DNA of 64,000 nucleotides from Dicyema japonicum (taxonomy: Eukaryota; Dicyemida; Rhombozoa; Dicyemidae), in the NCBI GenBank assembly GCA_011109175.1, contig RDEW01000003.1, forward strand, positions 496,001 to 560,000, read 5' to 3'. The translations under genes were made by a program, and so were the position numbers. This document shows positions 45,855-60,359 of the stretch, piece after piece. The notes beneath the pieces are model-generated. The model ran no database searches. It saw only the letters and a list, made by a program, of their open reading frames with translations, and was not told the DNA's origin. Each line of letters begins with the position of its first letter. The first letter of the stretch is position 1.

Positions 45855-48007
45855 TCAAAGAGTCCTCTCTTCAAGCTTACTTAAGACAATATCATCTTTG
45901 GAGTTAACTACAAATAAACCATACACTAACATTTTACAAAACTCCACGATGTCATCTCAGGATTCCACTCACAATTATTTATGAGTTTTCTGGCTTGGGA
46001 GACTGTGTCGGATGCACAAATAATGACCTCCCCACAGTATTTGGCTGCACCAATACAGGAACCCTTATCCTTGAACAAGTTTGGCTGGCTATTTATTCTG
46101 TAGAAAGACGCCTTCATCGTGTTGAACTCAGGGCTTCCCATCATCGAGAGTGTATTAATCCGCGGTCTATTTGATATTACAGACTCTTACGAATTTCGTG
46201 AGTGGTTTCTCATGAAAATATTAACCTGTCCGTGAAGACGGATGAGGATATGACCCGCAGAGAGAATACAAGGCTCTCCGTCAACCTGCACAGGCATATC
46301 TCTCAGTAGAGTTATGTCCGCCTTCCTACACTGACAAAGTCTGTAGCCTGATCCCCCTAGTTGGGTGGAGATTAAAGAACAGTAAGTGAAGCCAATGACT
46401 TCGACAAGCCCATCACTGCATGACTGTGGTTTAAACGAACTATTGTTAGGATTCCCCCATGGGTTTTTCCACCAGAGTACCTAGTATACTACCAAACAAT
46501 ACGAATCAATATTAAGAAACAGCAGGGTAGAGATCTTCTTTTCCACTATTTTCTTAGTGAAATCGCGGTCATCACACTAAATCAACAAAATGTTTACCTT
46601 TAGGTAACAAAACTCCGACAGATCCTTACATGACTGCATTATTACGTCCTTTCCCCCAACCTAAAGTAAGTCATCCCATATACTCCGGCATAATAGACTT
46701 TATTCCAAAATCTGCTATTGAACTTGTCAGGATTAGCATCTACATGACAACAACGGTTACTGCGTGACTCGTGAAACTCCAAGCAATCCTGGCATCAGCT
46801 CCAATGCTAAAGTAATTGTTCATCACAGGAAACTCCCTGGAAGTGGAGTCATTCGAGTGGAAAGTAAGAGACCACCTGAATAACGGTAAAGTCAACCTAT
46901 CCAACTTTCTTATGGGAGAGTTGATGACGTCCTCCAAAATGTCATCCAGACTCTCAGTCGTATATCCCTTTAATAATTAACAGAAAGACCGATCCCCAGT
47001 TAAATGACCGAGCCAAGTCATTCCCAGTTCCAAGCGGTATTATGGCAATGGGGATCACTGATGAGAGTCCAATTTCAGTAGCAGTTGACAGGATCCACCC
47101 GACAGTACCATCACCCCCCGCCACAACAAAAACACAGTTTTGCAAATCCTTGAACAAGTGGATTCTTACATTAAAGTTAATATAACCCGAATTTGGGAGA
47201 TACAATGGATAGGTCAAACACTTGTCGGGGGTTAAGCAGCCAGAGAGCTTGTTTGAATAACTTTTCATACTGTCCCCCACCACTCTTCTTATTAATGAAC
47301 AATAAAATGGGGATCTTATCATAGGTCCCTCCGCAAATCTGAAATGGGCAGTTTTTGAGATCCTCGATGTCCAAATTGCGCATGGGTAGCTTGAGCACTT
47401 TCTTAATATCAGTAAGAGTGTGACCTTCCTAATCCAGGAAGGGGGGATAACATAGTCGGGAATACTACAGTACTCCGTTTTATTTAGAGGATTAAAGCAG
47501 GTGGAGTGAATTTCTACTTTACACCACAAGCACTGCATGACATAAACCTTGAATGAGAGAACCCTTACTTTCCTACCACTGAATGCTCTGTTGAAGGTCT
47601 TCTTACAGGTATTACACTTACCCCTCGACTTTAGTCTTATCTCAAACTGATGCCTGTGCTGTGGGGCCTCATTTGGAACGAACTACCGTAAATATATTAA
47701 ACCACCTCATTATCATTTATTACATAAGATTCTTTGCATTTATTAGTGAAATTCTGCAAATATGGACAATATCTACCATTTGGCCGGACTGGAGGCATTT
47801 TTCGTGGATTACGATATGACAGGAAGCACACTTTAGGCGTACCTCGGAATTTTGCTAGGTCGTATTATAGATAATCAAACCCCCACGCAGTCGTGTTCTC
47901 CAATGTCGCATAATGAAGAAGAAGGTTTCGTGTCGAACCAAACGTGGAGAGTTGACGGAACCCTTACCTTGGTGTTTATAATAACAGTGAACCTTCCAAA
48001 GATCCAT
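45855..48007 (-). CDS. DGKZ: diacylglycerol kinase, type IV (zeta/iota-like)
   Basis: It phosphorylates diacylglycerol to phosphatidic acid. Exon 1 (MDLWK) joins through a 25-nt intron (47968-47992) to LHVWFDTKPSSSLCDIGEHD, then CASCHIVIHEKC (first C1 finger). HRHQFEIRLKSRGKCNTC ... CLWCKVEIHSTC is the extended C1. The kinase core reads INKKSGGGQYEKLFKQALWL, NPRQVFDL, VAGGDGTVGWILS (glycine-rich loop) and LPLGTGNDLARSFNWG. The accessory domain has NNYFSIGADARI, NPWGNP, DGLVEVIGFTYCSLISTQLG and PVQVDGEP. A C-terminal exon with TMKASFYRINSQPN resembles the zeta/iota segment before the ankyrin repeats. A 23-nt intron near 45904 leads to the stop at 45855. No ankyrin repeats follow, so it is shorter than vertebrate DGKZ. 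Internal junctions are only partly fixed. Confidence 0.88.
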
Positions 48008-48009
48008 TA

Positions 48010-49725
48010 TTCAATATGGAACATCACACTTTTATGATAATTTCTATTAATTACCTACTATTTTCAATGTTTATTTTTAAATAATAATAATTATTAATTT
48101 TTTTTAAATATATAAAAAAATACATATTAACTATTTGACAATCAGAAAAAAAACATTATTAGTTAATTTTATAATTTCTGTAATTTGTATTTATTGTTAA
48201 ATATAATTTGAATGAATTGTTAAATCGAATGAGACATAATTCACTATTGAAATAATTAAATTCGATAATTTAGATTACAACTTTGAATTAATTTACTGAT
48301 CAATTAGATATAAACCCCATTTCGATTTCAACCGCAAATATTGCACATTTTGCTGGGAAATTCCTAATGGGATTAAAATATTAAACATCTGGTCCAATTT
48401 TGGGGCCAACAATTTTGGTTTCAAAAACAATAGGGTCATCCATAACTGCGCATCTATTCCCAGTCTGGACTGCGAGGGCAAAGTCCCCTGATAGAACTGA
48501 GATTGGGTTTCCGAATTTTTCAAAAAAATCTTAGGATTGGTTACGAAAGCTCCGGAGGTTTCCTACAGCGTTTATTCAATAAACGCTACTCGCTCTTCAC
48601 ACCGGCTGATCAGCCACTGGTGTGAATTTTTTATCATCAAAAATATATTATTGGGGGTAACTATTAACTAATTTTTCTCCTAGCAAAGCTTTTGGTAACT
48701 CTACCATTATCCTCTCGGTTGAGTCAAGAATACCCTCTCAAGGGTTCTCAATAACACAGATGCTCGCATTAAGTGTGTATATCCACTCAAAACTCTCTCA
48801 CGTACTCCACGTGTAATTTAGTGACAATGCAATCCCATGTCATCACAATTTCAAATTCGACCGTAAATAATTTTGTTAGAGAAATTCGTAATGGAATTTG
48901 AATATTAAAATCTGGGAAAACAAGCGCACGATACGCCAAGGAGAAGGCTGAGAAGGCCAGGGGGAAGTTTACTGCTTCCTACCGGTTCACATTACCAGGT
49001 TTTTGGTCGAGACAACTGGAGGAAAGAGTGATGAATCACTGTCTGGCTACACTCAAAAGCCACTACGCCCGTGAAATCCAGTGGCTTCTACGCTAATTTA
49101 CGTTGCCATCGTGAAAAAGCAACGTCGATTATGTCAGCATAGATCATTTAACTCTCAAAAATTAATGAAAAAATGATTTTTCAAAAATACAGTCTTAATG
49201 TTATTGGATAACGTTGCCACTAAATATCAGAAACTTTAAGTTTATGGAAAACCAAACATTTTTGATTGATTCCAGATGTTTTCATGATTTTTGTGAATTC
49301 GGAAGTGACAGTAGGAATAAAATATAAATATGGGAAGAAAATGACTAATTATATTTAAATAATGTTCATTTTGTTTATTTATGTGGAAAAGCTCTAATTG
49401 GGGCACGTAATGCCCCATTTCTGTTTTTCAGTTCATTATCAGTGAATAGTCATTTTGTGGAATATTTATCAATTATACTTTCAAGTCAACTGCGGTTTGT
49501 ACGCCTTTGAGTTTATGATCTTCGACTTGTGATTACATAGGAACTAATTTAAAATAGGTCATTCTTATTTTAAGCATTATTCGCCTTCTTTTGGTCTCTG
49601 ACTGAACAATCCTTTATCCCAAAGTCGATTACGCTTCCGTAATTGGCAAAATAACAGTCGTTTGCCTGAAAATCACTTTAGAGACGTTGTTTTTCCAAGA
49701 TCACTGAGAATGATACGGTAAACAG
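48010..49725. other. AT-rich intergenic region with palindromes and one coding-like block
   Basis: No known gene. Noted inside: two adjacent palindromes (48567-48587, 48596-48626), a ~75-bp imperfect direct repeat (48305-48390 and 48845-48915), and a GC-richer open frame at about 48900-49096 (KEKAEKARGKFTASYRF ... SHYAREIQWLLR) whose family I do not recognise. Confidence 0.4.
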
Positions 49726-49734
49726 GAACAAGTT

Positions 49735-50774
49735 AATGGGGGTACTGAGCGGATTTCTTGATGATTCGAGTCGAAGGATGACCCGAATTCTACTTTCCAA
49801 CAATAAGCTCCTTGTTAGAGTCGGAAAGATCTATTCAAAAAAATTTGAAACAAACACGGGCACTCCACAAGGAGACTCCTTTCTTCTCTACTATTCATAA
49901 TTTAATTGGAAGCCGCTATGAGGGAACTTAGACCGTTAAACCAAGGAAAGACGGAAGAAGTGATCTACGCGGACGATTTAGACCTAATTTTTGAAGACAA
50001 AGAGGTCCTGGAACACCCATTAGAAAAAGCACCAGATGTACTAGGGAAATAATTTCTTAGTGTGAACAGAGAGAAAACAGAACTCACAGAGATAAGAAGG
50101 ATGAGTAGCGTCCTAGAAAAGAAGTGGCGACAAGTAAAGAAACTCGGTTCACTTATGGGAGATTGCGAAGATATTTTAAGTAGGAAAACTCTAGCCAATG
50201 CTGCGTTATATAAACTGAAGAATTATGGCTCAATCAAAGAAATATCAACACGAACATGAGATTTTTACTATACGACTCATTCATAAAACCCGTACTTTTA
50301 TATAACGCTGGAACTTGGGCGACCTCATCAGCGGATATGGAAAGACTAGACTCGTTCCACAGAGGTCAGCTGAGAAAAATAACAGGAACTACTTGGCCTA
50401 CGAGAATATCAAGGAATGCTTTATATAAGAGATGCAGCACTAGACCTATCAGCTTAGAAGTACTGGAATCCCGACGGAAGCTCTTCGGACACGTGCTGAG
50501 GATGAAATTAACATCCCCACCGAACATATCTATGGAAACATACTATGTTAGTCAAGAAGGCCGCTATCGTGGAAGACCTAGAACAACACTGCCAATAGTT
50601 TTACAAAAAGACTTGGTAAATATTAAAAGAAATTTAAAAACTGCCGACGACCTTGACACTATGAGAACCTTTGCTAGGAATAGGGGAGCATGGAAAAGGA
50701 TGACATCTAACATTGTTTCTTTTGCTGCACATGCTACAAGTAGTATGACTCTCGTGAGGTGCTTAAATATATAA
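49735..50774 (+). pseudogene. LINE RT (KLGSLLGD family), palm to C-terminus
   Basis: Across three frameshifts it reads KFETNTGTPQGDSF, the palm VIYADDLDLIFEDKEVLEHP, then VNREKTELTEIRR, VKKLGSLMGDCEDILSRKTL, FIKPVLLYNAGTWATSS, DSFHRGQLRKITGTTWPTRI, ALYKRCSTRP, RRKLFGHVLRM and RYRGRPRTTLP. It is the paralogue of 30749-31546 and shows that the latter's upstream palm is missing. The YADD box is intact. The clade is not assigned. Confidence 0.75.
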
Positions 50775-50779
50775 ACAAA

Positions 50780-51235
50780 TAGCTATCGAGATGCACTCTC
50801 GATTCCATCCACTCTTACATAGATCCTTTGTGACCCTTTGAATCATTGATAAGGACTAGATCGTCCTCCTGTGGGGCAAGGATTCCTGACATCTCAACCG
50901 AAAATGGGACAAAAAATGATCCTGAGAATGTGAAATAAATTTCGGAGGCCATAAAATGAGCTCTGTTTGTAATTACTAAATGAGCTTTGTTTGTAATGAC
51001 CTGTGCCATCGGGTCCAGCCAAAGTCTCTGAATTAAACATCCTACAACCGACGTTTAAACAATTTTCTCGACTTATATGTGAAAGTCCGAAAGTAAACAA
51101 CACAAATAGCGTCAGTTTGAAAATAAACTAACAGTAATAGATCCTCTTGTGTGAAAGTAAACTGCACGAATAGCCTAAGAAAAAAATTCTTTATAGTAAA
51201 AAATTACCGAATAGGTCAAAGTAAGATTATTTATT
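50780..51235. other. intergenic, short direct repeats
   Basis: Contains a tandem pair of about 20 bp (TGAGCTCTGTTTGTAATTAC / TGAGCTTTGTTTGTAATGAC, near 50957-51000) and a looser repeat of AGTAAAC-(A/T)GCACGAATAGC (51090-51180). No gene. Confidence 0.35.
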
Positions 51236-51237
51236 TA

Positions 51238-51532
51238 TTAACCCCGGATACACCGAGAAAGAAGTTAAAGTAAACAACTAATTAAGTGTATCCAGTTTCC
51301 ACTTCTACAGAAACAGAGTCCATCCGGAATCAGCATAAAAGGTAAGACGTCCATTACATGCAGTTGTGGAAACCCCTCCAGTGAATTGGGGAAGAGCAAA
51401 TGATCCTTTTTCGTGCCGACTTGGCACTGGGCGTCACCTAGACAGGTGGATCACATGACGCCACTCTATAGGAAGAGATAGGAGGAACAGACAAGAAAGC
51501 GGAAAACTTTAACCAATTAACCACGCAGCACC
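51238..51532 (-). repeat. tRNA-derived SINE, family 1, full-length (copy 2)
   Basis: It is nearly identical to 13665-13950, including the GGATACAC/GTGTATCC 3' stem-loop and the TTATTAACCCCGG end. The block GCCGACTTGGCACTGGGCG, missing in the other copy, is present here. Confidence 0.75.
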
Positions 51533-53095
51533 AATAATTCCTAAAGTAAGATTAGGAATTATTAACCATAAAAAATAATAAAAAAACCATAATAATAACA
51601 ACTACTATTGTAGTATCGAAACTAATATCGAAGTATCTTCCCTTCCCTGATTTTCAACATGGCTTTCGTCCACAATACACAACATTAACACATCTCTCTA
51701 CCCTAACTCAATATATCGCTGATGGTTGTAACAATTATAATCCTCCCAAACGGACTATCCTCGCATCGATCGACCAAACCAAGGCGAACATCAAGGCGCG
51801 CGCTAAGTAACAAAATTCTTGTATTTGGAATTCCTCCACGTCTTCAGAATTGGTTAACAAATTTCCTCTCTGGAAGAATTGGTCAAGCTGAAATTATGTC
51901 ATGTCTATCTCATTACAGACTTCTTCCAAATGGAGTTCCCCAAGGCTCCGTTTTATCACCCACCTTATTCAACTTACACCTAAGCGACATTCCAATCAAT
52001 TCCAAGACATTTCTACTATTGTATGCGGATGACATGATTGCTGCCTCTAAAGACATAGACCTTACGAAGCAACAAAGGATGTTCAGATCCACTTGAACAC
52101 TCTTGAAGAGTGGCTTGGAGCAAACCACCTATCTCTTATTCCATCGAAATACACCGTCACTGTATTCACTTCCAACCGCCGCCAACTAAATTTTCAACCA
52201 ATTTTAACAATTCGTGGACAACCACTCACTGTTACGAAACATCCCAAAATACTCGGAGTTATTTATGACCAACTACTAACTTTCTCTAAACATGTGGAGG
52301 AACAATGTACAAAGGCCTCTAACAAGATCAACATACTTAAAGCTGTGTCAGGCCATTCCTTTGGCCAAAGCAAAGAATCCCTAACCATCATAAACAATTC
52401 ATTCGAACAACTATTTACTATGCAAGCCCTTGCTGGTCAACCTCTGCCTCTCTTACTTCTATTGACAAAGTACAAAACATCGCGCTCAGGATAATTACTG
52501 GATGTCTCAGATCAACTCCTGTCGATCATCTACATTGGGATTTAAAGATCCTTCCAATTGGAGACCATCTGGAAGTGAGATCCCTGCAGTTCCTCTCCCA
52601 AGCCTACAGTCTAGAACATCCCTGCCACTTCCTATGCAAGCCGCAAAACAAAAGGAAAATTATTGACAACCAGTGACCTGTCTCGAATGTTATCAGCCAT
52701 TCCTTCCATCCCCAATGACAGAAGTCGTCTGAAACAGATACACGATTTTGTTTCTACAAGAAGCATCCGAAGACTCAGAGACAATAAAATATTACAGCGA
52801 CCCCCTCCTCCAATAGACCAATCAGAATCCACTTTTTCAAGGGACGTGCGAGTAAACCTGGCTCGTCAACGATGTGGGCACCACCCATATCTACCAACAT
52901 ATGATATACTCTGCCCCTTTTGCAACCTCCACGTGCTGACAACAAATCACCTATTTCAATGTCATGAATTGGCTTTGGACATTTCTCCACAATGCTGGAA
53001 CTGACCGATATATGGGAACGACCAACATCTGCTGCGTCCTACTTAATAGCTGCTGGTCCTACAAGTTAGTGAGGGTGGGGTTACTTAACTAACTA
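51533..53095 (+). pseudogene. jockey/CR1-like LINE RT to 3' end, fused to SINE at its 5' side
   Basis: After the 11-bp inverted repeat it encodes FPDFQHGFRPQYTTLTHLST, a disrupted catalytic-Asp segment, WLTNFLSGR, LLPNGVPQGSVLSPTLFNLH and LLYADDMIAASKDID (intact palm). After a frameshift come VTKHPKILGVIYDQLLTFSK and more, and a C-terminal CPFCNLHVLTTNHLFQCHEL motif, a Cys/His knuckle known at the C-termini of jockey/I-type elements. The tail is AACTAACTAACTAACAACTG, a TAAC-repeat end. Several frameshifts and stops make it a dead copy. Confidence 0.8.
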
Positions 53096-53149
53096 ACTAA
53101 CAACTGTAAATAGGAGATAACTAAAGGGTTTTTTATCTCAGTTCTCGCC

Positions 53150-53710
53150 ATAATGTCCTGGACAGTTTGCACGTTTTCCATCTCCTTCATTATTAAACAC
53201 CCGTATGTCGAGATCCTATCAAGTCCAAAGATAGTTTGTCCTTCTCCAGTTATTCCACAGTAGGTCCCTTCCCACTATGTCATTCCTAACTAGTCCCAAT
53301 TCGCCTGTAGGGACAATGGGGTGGGTAACAAAGTCTTGTAGACCCCAATTAGCATGTAGGGTCAAAGTGATGTGGGTACTATGTCTAGCGTGAAAAAAAT
53401 CTCAAGGTAGTTTGCCCCCTTCGCTTTACAATAGGTTCCTTAGTATGTACCTGCAAGTGCCAAATCTTCTTCATAAATGAACGCCCGTATATCCAGAACG
53501 TAGTAGGTCCAAAGATAGTAAGTCCTTCTCCAGTTAGTTCTCCCCTATTAGGTCCTTTCCCTCAGTATGTTCTTCCACAGTAGTCCCAATTCACCTGTAG
53601 GGACCAATGATGTGGGTAACAAAGTCTTGTAGACCCCAATTCGTATGTAGGGATCAATTGGTGTGGGTAACAGGTCCAACTTGGAAAATATCTAAAGATT
53701 TTGATACTTT
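53150..53710. repeat. tandem duplication of about 280 bp with internal short repeats
   Basis: The block at 53195-53400 (GTCCAAAGATAGTTTGTCCT, GTCCCAATTCGCCTGTAGGG, GGGTAACAAAGTCTTGTAGA) recurs in the same order at 53480-53695. Each block itself contains repeats of a CCCAATT(C/A)GCNTGTAGGG unit. Confidence 0.65.
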
Positions 53711-53714
53711 GGGT

Positions 53715-53835
53715 TCCTTTCACTAGGTTCACTCGTCTTGGAATAGGTTCCTTCGTCTTGTAAAATATGTTCATTCGACTTTTAATATGTTTCTTTGCCT
53801 TGCAATAGTTTCCTTCGTCTTGAACTCTCGAATTG
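53715..53835. repeat. short tandem repeat, TTCCTTCGTCTTG units
   Basis: About five degenerate units of roughly 23 nt (GGTTCCTTCGTCTTGTAAAA and relatives) run into each other directly after the larger tandem block. Confidence 0.6.
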
Positions 53836-54299
53836 AAAAACTGTTCGTTAATTGAAAATTCCACGTAGCACCAAAGGCGCCTCGTAAAAATTCAAATCGC
53901 CTATAAAAATTTAACGTTATTAACAAGGAAATCAAAGAGAGTATTGGTTGGCTTCTCACCGCAAGTCCTGCAATCGCTTGGACTCTTTTCTGCGCTCTCA
54001 GACCCTTCTTATCGTTCATTCTGTGATGCAACATACGAGTCAATGATGGCATCTCTTTTTAGGTGGTTTTCCATCCTTTTTCTGCTGCATCTCTGATTTA
54101 CCAGCAAATTTCATCTTCATCTAGCTTCTCGTCGAGCCTTTTGTGCGAGGCAATCTTGATCCCTGCTCTCATCGATTTTTCAAAAAGCAAGATAAAATAA
54201 ATAAGAACATATCCGTTTCGAGTCTCAATTTCCTCATACACAAGATCCATGGTGGGCTTTCTTCCTTCTGAGATAAAAATCAAAGATATGTTCGACGCC

Positions 54300-55830
54300 C
54301 ATAAAAATTAGAATAGAATAGTTTATTATCAAAAAAACTCGTTACTAATTAAGAGATAAGATTAAGCCGTCAAAAAAGAGGCGAATTGAGTTTGTAGTCT
54401 GCCGGGGTCGACTATAATGAGACACCAGAAAATATGTCTTTTCCTCGAAAATATTGACCCCTTGCACCACTATTTGTTTAAGCGATGCAACAACCTCTCA
54501 ATGGATCGTACAGATCCCTCTAACTTTGGGGATAATTTGGATTTCAGATCCAAACCATACGCCAGTTTAATGGCATATCTTCGCGTTTTCTCTAAGAGTT
54601 CCACGTGTTTATTTCCATCCCAGCTTTCGAACCATCCTTGAAATCCATAGATCAGGAAAGGTTCTATAAACGCAGAGTATACGTATAGGAAGGTTTCCGG
54701 TTTCACCGAAATCGTATAAGGGCTTTCAGCACACCGGTAGCTTTCTTCCTTTTGCCGATTATATGAGTCTTAATAGATCCAGATGCATCCACAACTATTC
54801 CGAGATATTTTAGATTGTCCACGGATTTTATTACTTCAGTGTTAATACAAGGAGCAGGTTTCTTCGGTTCTTGCCAATCCAGGAAACAGTGCTTTTTTCA
54901 AAAGATTACAAGCCTTTATTTGACACATCTTGCAAGTGATCCACTTTTGGAATGTCGCAAATCACACAATTAAGTAAAAGTGGACTGATGACGGATCCCT
55001 GTGGAACTCCTCTCTTAAGCAAAATTCTCTTCGACAATTGGTTTCCTCCTGAGAGGAAACTCTTTATCCAAACCAGGGCCGTCAAAAGGAATCCAAAGTT
55101 CCAACATTAAAAATTGTATAAGTTCGTAGTAACCTGACATGCCAGACGCTATCAAGCGCTTTTGATGTGTCAAGACATGCGGCTGTAAGATATTCTTTTT
55201 TCCTCTGTGTCGTAAATATAGACTCCTTTAGCAGTGAAAAGCAATTTCCAGTGCCCTTATTACGCCGAAATCCCCATTGCTCTTGCAAGAGATACTATTT
55301 ATCTTCATATAAGTTGATAGTTAAAGACAATTTTTTTCCATAATTTTTGAGATTGAAACATATAAGGCTAATTGTTCTGTAATTTGCAAGATCAGAACTC
55401 GGCTTTCCTTTCTTAGGGATCATGTGAACGATTGTCCTCTTCCACGTTTGAGGGACATGCCCGATACTCACGAAGAATTGAATAACTTCATAGTCCATAT
55501 AGTAAAAAAATTGACAGAGTCACTTCGGAATTTGAGCTAGCTGCTCTCTTAATTTCTCAGGTACTTCTTCAATTGGAATCAATTTGCCTTCACTTGAGTT
55601 TTATCTTTCCGCCCTTTTAATCAAAACTCATTTTTGAGAAAAGTTTCCAAAAACTTGGATTTTTAAAAGAGAGTTTAGAGCATTTTTTCCAGCTCTCCTC
55701 TACTGTATTCTTGGATATTGTTTCTAATGATTTTTTAGTCGACTTTATTCTCTGTTTAAGAAAGATAACATCTTGTGGGTCCCAACAACGATTTAATTTC
55801 CAACCCAACTTTGAACATGACTATAATACA
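54300..55830 (-). pseudogene. LINE RT of a second lineage, decayed
   Basis: Minus-strand frames in order read WKRTIVHMIPKKGKPSSDLA then NYRTISL, EQWGFRRNKGTGNC, LDTSKALDSVWH, NQLSKRILLKRGVPQGSVIS, and the post-palm VYSAFIEPFLIYGFQGWFES with ARRYAIKLAYGLDLKS-like codons. The YADD motif is not seen. It differs from the jockey-like copies in its KKGKPSSDLANYR box. Many frameshifts. Its upstream side ends at the telomere-like tract. Confidence 0.7.
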
Positions 55831-55842
55831 ATTTTTATCCCT

Positions 55843-55950
55843 AACACTAACCCCAAACCCTAACCCCTACTCTAATTCTTATCCCTAACCTCCAACTCTA
55901 ATTTTGACTCTAATCCCTAACCTTAACATTATCCCTAACCCTACTGTGGG
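55843..55950. repeat. degenerate telomere-like repeat (CCCTAA)n
   Basis: CCCTAACACTAACCCCAAAC, CCTAACCCCTACTC, ATCCCTAACC, TCCCTAACCTTAAC and ATCCCTAACCCTAC occur within about 105 bp. On the minus strand these are variants of TTAGGG, the usual animal telomere repeat. Confidence 0.65.
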
Positions 55951-56142
55951 CGGGCCGAAGTTCTTGTATACACATTCCAGTTAAAAACAATTAATCAAAT
56001 CGAAGATTATTCAAAATAAAAAAAATCGATTTTTACTTTGTGATTAAAAATTGGTTGTGAGATGTTCAAACTTAAGAATTTGCCCGGACACGATAGCATG
56101 TGATATTTATTAAAATAATTGTTAATATTTATTAAATAAGTG

Positions 56143-58368
<2,226 letters not shown>

Positions 58369-58369
58369 T

Positions 58370-59621
58370 CAATATTAATTCAATAATGTCTCTTGGTTAT
58401 TATTCTATTAATATTATAATTGAAAAATAATAATTTATTAAAATAAATAAAATAAAATAAATAAGTATTGTTTGGTCAGGGGCATATGCTGTCCATTTAT
58501 TATTAAGAATTGATTAATGTTTGCATGGGTCAGGTAGTTCACCTTATGTGGTGACGCTCAGTGTGGAAAGACACCGGAAAAGAACCATTTTTTCTTCTTA
58601 ATCCGGTCGACTCGTATGTCTGGATGGTATTCTTCAACTCGGACCGGTGTCTGTACGCTACAAGTGCAGGCAGTTTACTTAACGAGCAGGTAACCCACAT
58701 GAGTATAGCAGCTATTCATCCGAATAGATGAGATCCAACTTTCTGGTAGACGCCCAGTGGTTAGCCGACATCCAAAAAAATTTCGTTCTTCCCTACACCA
58801 TTGGAGGGGCTTCCAAGTTGGGTGTGTTGCTTAGAAAGGAAGAGTCTTACTCATGTCGTGGGAACTGTATATATTCCAGTTAGACGTTAATCAACTCAGT
58901 TTCTTCCAGCGGCCGTGATTTCTGAATAACCCCCTCATAGCGCCGGTCTCTTCAACAACAAAATCGTACAGTTTTCTGAAGTAACGCCTTCATCCTCGTG
59001 CGTCGCTACATACAGATCAGGCACGTGAGATGCAAAAATCTCCGAAGGTCTTGCCATAAGCCAGCGCTAAGTCTCTTCATCGTGTCATATTCCCCCTCGT
59101 TATTTTTTTGGAAATTGAGGAACAAAGAAAGCAATCGAAACGATAGTTTCTTCCCCCCGTCGTCAAAATCCCAAAATCTTCGATATTTGCACGTTATTTC
59201 AAAAACTTGTTTCAGAAAATTCCAGAAAAAAGTCAAATAGTTTGAGCAGTGACTGGTACATATTTCATCAAGCAAGAAGTCCAGGAACTTTGGGGAAATC
59301 TTGTATGTCAGTTCAACTCCGTCACAAGAACAATTACAGCCTGTATAAAGTCATCTCCAAACGATCATTTTATTGTGACTCAAAAATTCTTATAATAAGG
59401 AATCACTTCCTCTTGTAAAGACTACGATCCCCACTATCACATGTTACATTCAATCTCCTCAAAGAGAATGCATGCAATTGGATCGACTACACGTTTTTTA
59501 AGGGACAACCCGATATTGACTGGCCCAGAAAGTCAATCACTTACCTTTTCATATCAGACAAGAGACTATGGAGGCCAATAGTCTATCTCAGGGCCTCCGA
59601 GAACGAAATCTCGACTTTATT
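58370..59621. other. intergenic, nothing firmly recognised
   Basis: AT-rich upstream of DRC1, then mixed DNA. Overlapping ORFs on both strands at 58998-59275 have no motif I know. Confidence 0.3.
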
Positions 59622-59629
59622 CCTTATAG

Positions 59630-60355
59630 CAGAGATTGGCAAACGGTGTGCGGTGAGACAATCTCTATTATGCCGCCAGCCAAAAACGAATTTAAATAAA
59701 TAGTTCTTAGCAAACAAAATAGATAATTTACTTCCAAGCATCCTAACTATTCAAAAAATATGTGGATTATTTTATGCATTTGAAAAAAACAACACAGGTA
59801 TTATTTAGTTTTTACTATGCATTATAGATCCAGTCAAATGTTGTTTAGTGAAACTTTTGTAAACACAAAGGACTCATTGAAATGTCATACCTAATCTCAG
59901 AATTGATAACAAATAAACTGAAACCTCAATACCATTGGCTAAAACTCGATAATCCTTTTCTTATTTTACAATTTTCACGACATATTTATGCGAGACAGGT
60001 TTTCTACGCTGCATATATGAAATACAACAAACGTGAAAATTTGAAAAATCAATGCAGAAATCCAAGTGACGTTGTCAACCCAGATATTGATGATATATGC
60101 AAAAATAATATTTATGTGTATTTCATTTTTTAATTATAATTGTTTCTGTGAATCATGATTCAATTACTAATTCTCGCCTCATTCCCTAATTTATTGTTGT
60201 TGTTTTATATTACAAAAATTTTCCCATAAAATAACCAATTTTTTGTCCTCATTTTTACGTATCTGAAAAAATTAATTTTTTATTTTTTAATGTGTACCGT
60301 GGATTATTTTTTTACGATTAGTGTGCCCGCGAGAATTATTTTCCGAAAACCTCTG
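59630..60355. mobile_element. hAT-like DNA transposon, non-autonomous
   Basis: The left end is CAGAGATTGGCAAACGG and the right end, read inward, is CAGAGGTTTTCGGAAAA, giving short terminal inverted repeats (CAGAG-A/G-TT). The 8-bp flanks CCTTATAG (59622-59629) and CTTTATAG (60356-60363) form a target-site duplication with one mismatch, the length typical of hAT elements. Subterminal GTGTGCGGTGAG and GCGGGCACAC are also related. The interior (726 bp in all) carries an 83-codon plus-strand frame at 59882-60133 with no recognised transposase domain, so it needs a helper. Confidence 0.65.
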
Positions 60356-60359
60356 CTTT

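Noticed and set aside
48897-49096. Known conserved gene in the 48-49.7 kb gap
   Set aside because: The frame looks protein-like and is richer in GC, but I recognise no family, start codon or linked exon, so I left it as unexplained.
55843-55950. Chromosome end
   Set aside because: The repeats are degenerate and unique sequence with genes continues on both sides, so it is interstitial.
59882-60133. 83-codon ORF as an independent gene
   Set aside because: It lies wholly within the hAT element bounded by inverted ends and a target-site duplication.
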